Shown one piece after another: positions 17,101 to 26,100 of a stretch of DNA of 64,000 nucleotides. The translations under genes were made by a program, and so were the position numbers. Source of the stretch: Treponema bryantii (GTDB lineage Bacteria > Spirochaetota > Spirochaetia > Treponematales > Treponemataceae); contig NZ_FOFU01000005.1 in the NCBI RefSeq assembly GCF_900111035.1, positions 122,506 to 186,505 of the forward strand. The letters run 5' to 3'. Each line of letters starts with the position of its first letter. Within the stretch, counting starts at the first letter, position 1. Below the pieces are notes generated by a model. The model was given only the letters and a program-made list of their open reading frames with translations. It searched no databases and was not told the DNA's origin.

Positions 17101-20100
17101 ATAAAATTGGAAATTCAAGTGTACAGAAGTCGGTTGTATTAAAGGTAGATAATGAGCCTCCAACAATAGAAATTAAATCACCAATAGCAGGAAAAACAGG
17201 AATAAATGCTCTTACAGAAACAACACAGTTTAGTGGAAAAACAAATGATAAAAAGGCTGGAGTTTCATGGATCTGGTATAAGTTTACTCATGATTCTGCT
17301 CCTGGAGAACTTTATGAAGCTGGTGGTTTTGAAAAAACAGAAGCCTTTAACGGACCATTTACAATTGATAAGGAATTTGTAAAAGCTTCTGCCTCAGCGA
17401 GTGAGAAGATCGGTAAACTTGAGGAAGGCAGCTGGTATCTCCATGTCTATGCAGAGGATGAAACAGGAAATTATGATGAAAATGAAAATGTGATTAACAA
17501 TGAACGAGGAAATATTTCTGATGTAGCAACTCTAGCATTTGATATAGATTTTGCTGCTCCAAGTATAGAAAATTTCGAAATTTCGAAGACAGTTTATAAT
17601 TCAACTAACCTTACGAGTGGAAAGGGACAGGTTATTGTAAATGGAAAGGCTACAGATTCACAAGGTCTTGCATCTCTAAAGGTTTATGTGCAAAAAGAAT
17701 CTGAGAATGCAAAATCATTTGATATTGCTATAACAAATGGTGTTGCGGGAAATAATGGAGTATGGACACAACTATTTGTATTTGGTCCAAGTGAAAATAC
17801 AAACGCAGCTAACTATCTTACTGAAGGGAAATATGAAGTTTGGGTAGTTGCTACAGATAAAGTCGGAAAAACTCAAAGTTCAGAAAAGAAACAGATTACA
17901 ATAGACTATACAGCACCAATTATTGATTATATTGATAATAATGATACTATTACTACTACATTAAAATTGAACGATGTAGTTTATGATGAAAATAAATGGT
18001 ATGAATCAAAATCATTAAAACTCGATGTTGTAGTAAAAGATAGTGTTTCTGGTGTTTCAACAGTTCAGTGTATTACCTTAAACAAGGATGGTGGAGATAG
18101 AGTATCTCCTTTATCTCTAACTGAAGATAATAACTGGACAGGTTCTGCACAACTTGCTTCTGATGGAGCTTCATTAACGATTACGCTTAATGCAAAAGAT
18201 GCAGCAGGAAACATTGCTGAGTCTGTAACTAAGACTATAAAGGTAGATACATCAGCACCAACTCTTGAAGTCTATAAGTATAAGATTGGAGACGATGGTA
18301 CATTAAAGACCGCAAGCGGAACTGTTTACATAAATAATACATCAAAACTTATTGTTTATGGAAATTATTCTGATGATCAGAGTGGTGTAAGACCTCTTGT
18401 TTTTGAAGGTACTACTAACGGAACTGATAATAAACCAAAGCAGCCAACAGTAAAATACTCAACCGGAGAAGCCAGCGATACAAATAATTCATACTCTATT
18501 GAAACGCTTACAGATGCTAACAGATTATCTATAAAATCATGGAAAGCAGAGTTTACAAATGATATGCTTGGTACAGATACATTAAAAGTATATGGTTATA
18601 ACGCTGCTGGAGCAGACGGACTTCAATCAGATAAAAATCTGTTTGCAATCAGCCGTGATACAACACTACCTACTTTTGATAAATTGAATTTCACGACAGA
18701 TTCTGAACATTACTCTGTATATGCCAAGAAGGCAGCTGATAATACTACGGTAGAAGAATATTATATCAATAACAAACAGGGTACGTTTATAATTACGGGT
18801 CAGGCTGATGATGCAAGACCAGATAATGCTCCTTCTACAGAAGGCCCTGCTTCTGGAGTAGACTTTATAAGACTTGAATTAAAAGATTCTGTTACTCCTA
18901 CACCTCACACAATTACGAAAGTATCTAATACTGCATATTTTACAAATATTGATTTGAGTAATTTTGTAACTTCTGCGACAGCAAAAATTACAGTTTACGA
19001 TTACGCTGGTAATTATAGAGAATATTCTTTGCCAGATATCAAATTTGATAATGCAGGACCTGAAAGTGTTCATGAAGTTGATTCAACAGGAAAAGATTTA
19101 GTATTCCGTGTTGGAGATGGAGAAAATACAGATATTAAGGAAACAAATGCTTCAGATTATTCTTTGACCTGGAATTCTTATACGGATACACAAGGAACTA
19201 CAAACACTAATGATGATGTAACTTATACTGATATAGATACTGCTGCTGGTGGAAAATATGCAGGTGGTTCATTTACTAATACTTCTACTATAAAGGTTCG
19301 CGGAGATTTTGAAGATAAAGGAAGTGGACTAAAGCAGGTATTCTATAAACTGTATTCTCGAGATAATCCATTGATTTTTGAAAATGGCGAAGAGAAATAC
19401 AATTTGGACGACGATGAAAAAACGGCGCTTGTGGAAGATGTTGTCAGAAAAAATCAATATTTTGCTCCTTCTTCAACAGAAGAATATAAGCGTGTTTTCT
19501 ATAATGTGAAGAAAGGCGATACTGATCCATATGAAGGAAATCAGCTTAAGAAGAATGGAGTTGCAGTAGTTGAGAAGAAGAAACTTGAAAATGGAGTTTT
19601 CATTGATGCCAGCGATGGTGATACAAATGTTATAGAATTCTATAAATACTGGAAACTTATAAAATCAACATATTCCTTTACAATTCCACAGTTGGAAGAA
19701 GGTTGTAACTATCTTGTTATTGTAGCTGAAGATAATGTTGGAAATTACTATCTGGATACTTCAGATCCAATAGACCATGATAATAATCCAGCTACAGACT
19801 CTCGCGTATACGTTAACTACTCAATGAATCTGGATACAACACCTCCAAAAATTGAATTGAATACGCCAGCTGATACAGCAATTAAATATGCAAAGGATTC
19901 TTATGTTGTAAGGATAAAAGTTACAGATCCACAGGTTGATAATATTACAAATTCATCTTCTGGAATAAAGTCTGTAATATTGTCTTGTAATGATGAAACT
20001 GTAACATGTACAAAATCTACAGCTGCAGGTGAAACTGATATCTGGTTTGCAGATGTAGCGCCACTTCTAAAAGATAATGATTCAGTAACAATTTCTGCGA

Positions 20101-23100
20101 CAGCAACAGATATTGCGAAAACATCATCGGATAAGGTTGTTGCAAACATCTTTAAGGATACTACCGCTCCATCTGTAACTATAGACACAAATTCTATAAA
20201 TGATGCAGATGCAACTGTAACAGGAATTCAAGCTAACGGAATAATCTCATTAAAAGGAACTGCAGAAGATGTATCTGGAGGTAGCGGACTCAAGGTAGAT
20301 GAAGCTGGTAGTAAGACACTTAAATTGTATTACACAAAAGATTCAACACTTGGAGGAAAAGCAGCGTCTGCAATTACAACTTCTGATATTGGAGAAACTG
20401 CTGCATCAAAATTTAAACTTTTAAGAACTACAGAAAATACTGCTTCATGGGAATTTACGAATCTTAATACAGCAAACCTTGAAGGAACTGGAACTTCTAC
20501 AGCTATAGCAGACAATACACCAATTTACTTTATGGTTGCAACCGAAGATAAATCTGGCAATATTGGTTATTCAACTCCTCAGGCAGTTATTGTAAATCAG
20601 GATACAGATCGTCCTCAGATTACACTTATGCAGATAGAAAAGAGTAATTCAACTACTCTGCTTTCAACAGATGTTCTTGGCTCAATTTCAGATGATGATG
20701 GAACAACAGGATTGAAGTTATGGTATTCTGATGGCTCAGCACCGGCAGCCCCATCTTATGTAGGAACTGATTGGGTTGCAACAGGCTGGACCGAAATTCC
20801 TATAAACGGAACCTCTTGGACTTGCAGCTTATCTGGTGATAATGTTGATGGTCAGAAGAACTGGTATTTTGCCGTTGGCGATGCAGCTAAGGGCGTATTT
20901 GTCACTTCTGCTGATTTAAGACCATATATTAAATATTATAATCAGGCTAGCAAAGAAGATAACAGTTCTCCTGTTAAATTTAAGGTAGATACAAATGCTC
21001 CAGTTATTAGTTCAATAGCATTATTACGAACAAATGTAAATACTGCTACTGTTACTGCTTCAACTGAGGGTTGGACAGAAACAACAAATAATCTGGAATT
21101 CGGAGGAACTTATAAATATCTTTATGCAAAGGTTATTGTAACAGAAAAAACTGCAATGGATGCAACAACACCTCTTACTTGCAGTTATCTTGGAACAATA
21201 TCAGCAGGAAATGTTACTCCATCAAATAATCAATATACATATATTGTTGGACCATTTGATTTGAGTGGTAAAGATACAGGTACTCCAAGTTTATCATTTA
21301 CTGTTAAAGATGCGGTTGGAAAAACAGCATCTGAAAGTAAGACAATCAAGGTTGATTTTGGACTTCCTGTACTTACAATTTCAAATCCAGATGACAAAGA
21401 CAGTGCTACAGGAATTCAAGTAAATGGAAAGAAGACTATAATTTCTGGAACAGCAACAGATGAGAATAATATAAGCAAAATTACACTTACTGCAAAAGCT
21501 GGAACAGGAGATACTGAGAAAGAGGTAGTGTTCAAATATCCGACACCAGGTTCAATTACTCAAACACAAAAGGCTTTGACTTTCTTTGATAATAAGAACT
21601 GGTCAGCAGAACTGGATACAACTTATCTCTATAATGGAACAGATGCACAAGCACTGACACTCTCTGTTTCAGCAGAAGATAATTTTGGTAATATATATAA
21701 CTTACCATATACAGCTCCTGCGGGTGGATTAGAAATCAATCAGAATAGCGACCGCCCTGAAATCAAGATGAATCAGGTAAAACGCGATGGAACTGGATAT
21801 ATAACTTCAACAACAGTCTACGGTTCTATAAAAGATGATGATAACCAGATTAGCAGGCTTTGGGTCTGGTCAAAGAAGAATAATAATACAGCTCCTTCTT
21901 CTGCTCCATCATTAAATGGTGAAAATACAGGTTGGGTAGAATTTGGTGCAGATGAAACAAAGAGCACTATAGAAAATAATAACTGGCAGATAGACTCTTC
22001 AGAAGGAGAAGGTGAGACAACATGGTATTGGGCAGTTGCAGATGCAAATGCCGCTAGTGATGATGATGTATTCTGGACAGGTGCCGCATCTGAACTTAAA
22101 CGACCGTATATTTCTTATAAAGATTCTACAGAAAAAGAAGACAATACTAGTGGAATAGCATTCAAATATGATACAAAGTCTCCAGAAATTAATAGTGTAC
22201 AACTCATAAGATTTGAAACAGATTTGTATAATGAAGATGCTGCTACAGCAAATGTCCGTTATTCAGCAAGTGAAATTGAAGCATACATGAATAAGCAAAC
22301 ACCAAAATTGCAGTGGAGTTCAGAGAATAACATTTCATTTGGTAAAGATAAGGCTCTTATGTATGTAAAAGTCCAGGTAACTGAAGAAACAGGAATGGAT
22401 TCAACAACTCCTATGAAGGAGAAAGATAATTATCTTGCTCAATTCAAAGATGTAGGATCGGGACAATCTGAAGTTTATATAGCTAATACTGAAAATACGA
22501 ATATTTATACTTATATACTTGGTCCTTATGATTTGAGCAAGAAAATATCGGGTTCAGCACTTACAACTAATTATACACTCAACTTTGTTGCAACTGATAT
22601 GGCTTCAAAAACAGGCACAAAAGAAAAACCTGTTACTATAGACAATAATGCTGAAATTACAATCAAAAACGTAAGTCCAAAGCTGGCAAACGAGCAGACA
22701 GGTGAATTTACATTCTCTGGTGAAGTAGAAGATTCTATGTCATCTATCCAGGCAATGGCATACCATATTCCGCCTTATTCAAGCTGGAATGGTAAAACAG
22801 ATGCTCAGAAGAAATCATACATGACTGGATTGACTGGAAGTGACGATTGGACTTCAATAGAAGATGTTTCAACTACTTGGCGTGTTGATTTTGTTAATTT
22901 TGCAATTGACCAGTTAAATTATACAATTGAAAGTAATAATGAATCTCATATTGATTCGAAATATGAAGCCTATAATATTAAGCAGGATGGTTTAGACACA
23001 GGTGTATATGATATTCCTGTATGTTTCAAGGTAACAGATGAAGTAGGTAATGTAGGTTATATCTGGAAAGGAAAGTATGATAAGGGTGAAAATGCTGAAG

Positions 23101-26100
23101 ATAAAGAAATAAAAATCAGATTCAACCCAAATACAGACAGACCATCTGTAGTTATAACAGACCCTGAATCTACGGACGAAGGAGTATTAAAGAGTGGTAA
23201 TGTAACCATTTCTGGAACTGCAACAGATGATGAAGGCGTAAAGGCTGTTTATGTACAGATTGCAAAGAATGGAGACAATACTTTTGCAGAAAATAATCTT
23301 GTAGGTGGTGACAAATTACAAACTATTCCAACCAAAACCTGGAAAGGCTTGCTTGCTACAGGTACAAAGAACTGGAAACTTTCATTAAATATCAGCAGTT
23401 TTGATACAGATGAAATATTGCTTGTACGTGCTATAGCTGTTGATAATGATGAGGAAGCTACTCTGGTAAGTACCTGGTCAACAGTAACCAAAATAAAGGT
23501 AAATAATACAATTCCATTCTTTGGAAGTAATCATGTTAATCGCTATGCGACAGGAAGTACAACTGCAGTTCCTAGTCGTGAATATAATTCAGATATTTAC
23601 GTAAAGAATGAAAATGGTTATACCTGGTATCTGGAAGGTGAAGTTTCTACACCAGTTGATGATAATTTCATGAAGGAATTTGAAATTACACTTAATAATG
23701 AAACATATCTCTGGACTGGAAATAAAACAAGTATAACACCTCCATCTGGAAATTCAAATCCTGCTACTATAACAGGAACAACTGTAACTTATAGTGGTCA
23801 GCAAACTCTTAAATATAAGATTCCGGTTTCTAGTGAAAATCTGGATATTACTGTCAGAGTAAAAGATAACACTTCTGGAACTGGAGGTCAGTCTACAGAA
23901 TCATTTAAGGTTTCTGTAGATGATACAAATCCATCGTTCCCAGATATGTACAAGGCTGATCCAGCTGATACAGAAGACTTAGGAATCAAACTCTACCGCG
24001 ATGAATACGGTAAGGCAAGTACATTGTTAAATGATACAAGCCAGCTTTTACAGAATTCTAATGGTTCTAAGTTTATTCTTGCCGGAAAAATTACAGAAGC
24101 AGGAAGTGGATTTGATAAGGCTGTCTTCTATTTCAAACGTGGTATAGGTGCAAATGCCAGAATTTACAATGTAATGGAAGCACATGGCACCGATAATCAG
24201 GCAAATAAAATTGCAATTGCATCATCAAGTACATCTATTACTACAGTAAAAATAAATGGCGATAACTTACCTGTTCGAACTCTTACGCTTTCCAAGGTAA
24301 CTGATCATAACGATAAGTTTACAAATAACGAACTCAAGGATAAAACTGTAACTGTAGGAGAAGAAGAAGTTACTCAGCCAATGAATCCAAATATTCGTGT
24401 TGGTGGACTTGTAAAACTTGGAGGCCTTTATAGAACTATTACTGCAATAGACGGAACTTCTGGAGAAATCACAATTACTCCAGAGTATACAGGTGATGAT
24501 ATGTCGGCAGAATTCGTTTATGCAATGGTAGTAGACCACGAAGGTGAACGAGAAGACTCAGATGGCTCTTTGAATAGCAGCAGTGATGATGGCGATAAAA
24601 TGTACGAAACCTATGATGGTAATAAGAGCAGCGGTTATAACTGGACAGCTAAGTTTAATTCTGCCAATATTCCAGATGGTCCAATAGAGATTCATGTAGT
24701 TGCATTCGATAAGGCAGGTAATGTTGGACATGGATATATTAAGACTCGTGCAAGTAATAATGCTCCAAGAATTACAAAGGTAATGCTTGGAACTGACTTG
24801 AATGGAAACGGTAAGTTTGATTATGGAACTGGCGAATTTAAGACTTTCTACCAAGATACAGATGATGATGGAAAACCTCTTACAAAGACTGGTGTACAGA
24901 ACTGGGATCTTGATACATCAAAAGAATTCTCAGATGATGAAGATGGAAATCCTGTTTACTGGAAAGTAAAATCTGGTATTGCCGTAATTCCAGAATTTGT
25001 AGGTGGTGTTGGCCCATTCTACTGGCAGATGTCCAGAGAATCAGACAAGATTACTTCAGCAGGTACTATTCCAAGTGATTCTTATGCTGGAAGAGAAATG
25101 TTAGCTTCTGGTGCAAATGACTTAATTGTACGCAAAGTTACTACAGAATCAGGAGAGTCTTATGAAAATGCAACCTGGTCATATAGTTCAAATAAAGTAG
25201 ACGGAGAAACTGTACAGAACTATGGTGGTTCACTTGCAATTGAAGCAACAGATGCTCTTTTAACAACTAATGCAGCAACTTATGAAGATCAGGTTGTTTA
25301 CTATAGCTTTACCTTCTGGGATTCAACAGAAGATTCAACACCAGGAACAGACACCGGTTGGACAATCCTTAATGCAAAAGTAAAGCAGGATCTCACTGAT
25401 GGAAACAACCCGGTAAGTGTAATCAAACCATTCGAATGGACTGGTACAGGTTATACAATTCGTACAATTGTTACCGAAGATGAGGTCGAAAAGAGCGATG
25501 TCACAGATGTAATGGAAAGTCTTTCTAGCGGACAGAAGCTGGGTACAACAGAAACAACAGTTATAGAAAACGGAAAGATTACAACAACTAAGGTTACTAT
25601 TACACCAAAGAACAGCCTTTATGCTACAATTAAAGAAAACGGTCATATAGAGCTAGAAGCAGATGTTGCAAATAATAATCTCATAAAACAAACTAAGGTT
25701 GGTGATACTGATACACTTGGAGAAGATGCAAAAGTTTCTGGAAAAATTACCTTCCACGGAACTGCTTATGATGATACAAGATTAAGCTCAATCTGGTTCA
25801 AGTTTGACGACTTTACAGCTTCCAACTCACTTGCTGCAACCGGCCATGATGCTGCTACCGGAATGACAGGTTATGCTCAGGCAGCTTGGTATAATCCAGA
25901 AACTGCAAAGTGGGAATCTGCATCTGCAAGTATGGCTTCAGATGGCTGGGAAATGAATGTTTCAGATATCTACTTTGACCAGACAGGACATAAGGTAGAC
26001 TGGTATCTGAGTATTAATACCGCTCTGATTACAAGTCAGGTAGGTATTGATAAAGCCTTGAGCATAAGAACAAAAGACCACGCCGGTAAGATTTCTTCAG

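Noticed and set aside
24790..24850. Dockerin/EF-hand domain in the giant lipoprotein
   Set aside because: Only one Asp/Asn-rich loop is visible; kept as a possible calcium site, not a dockerin.
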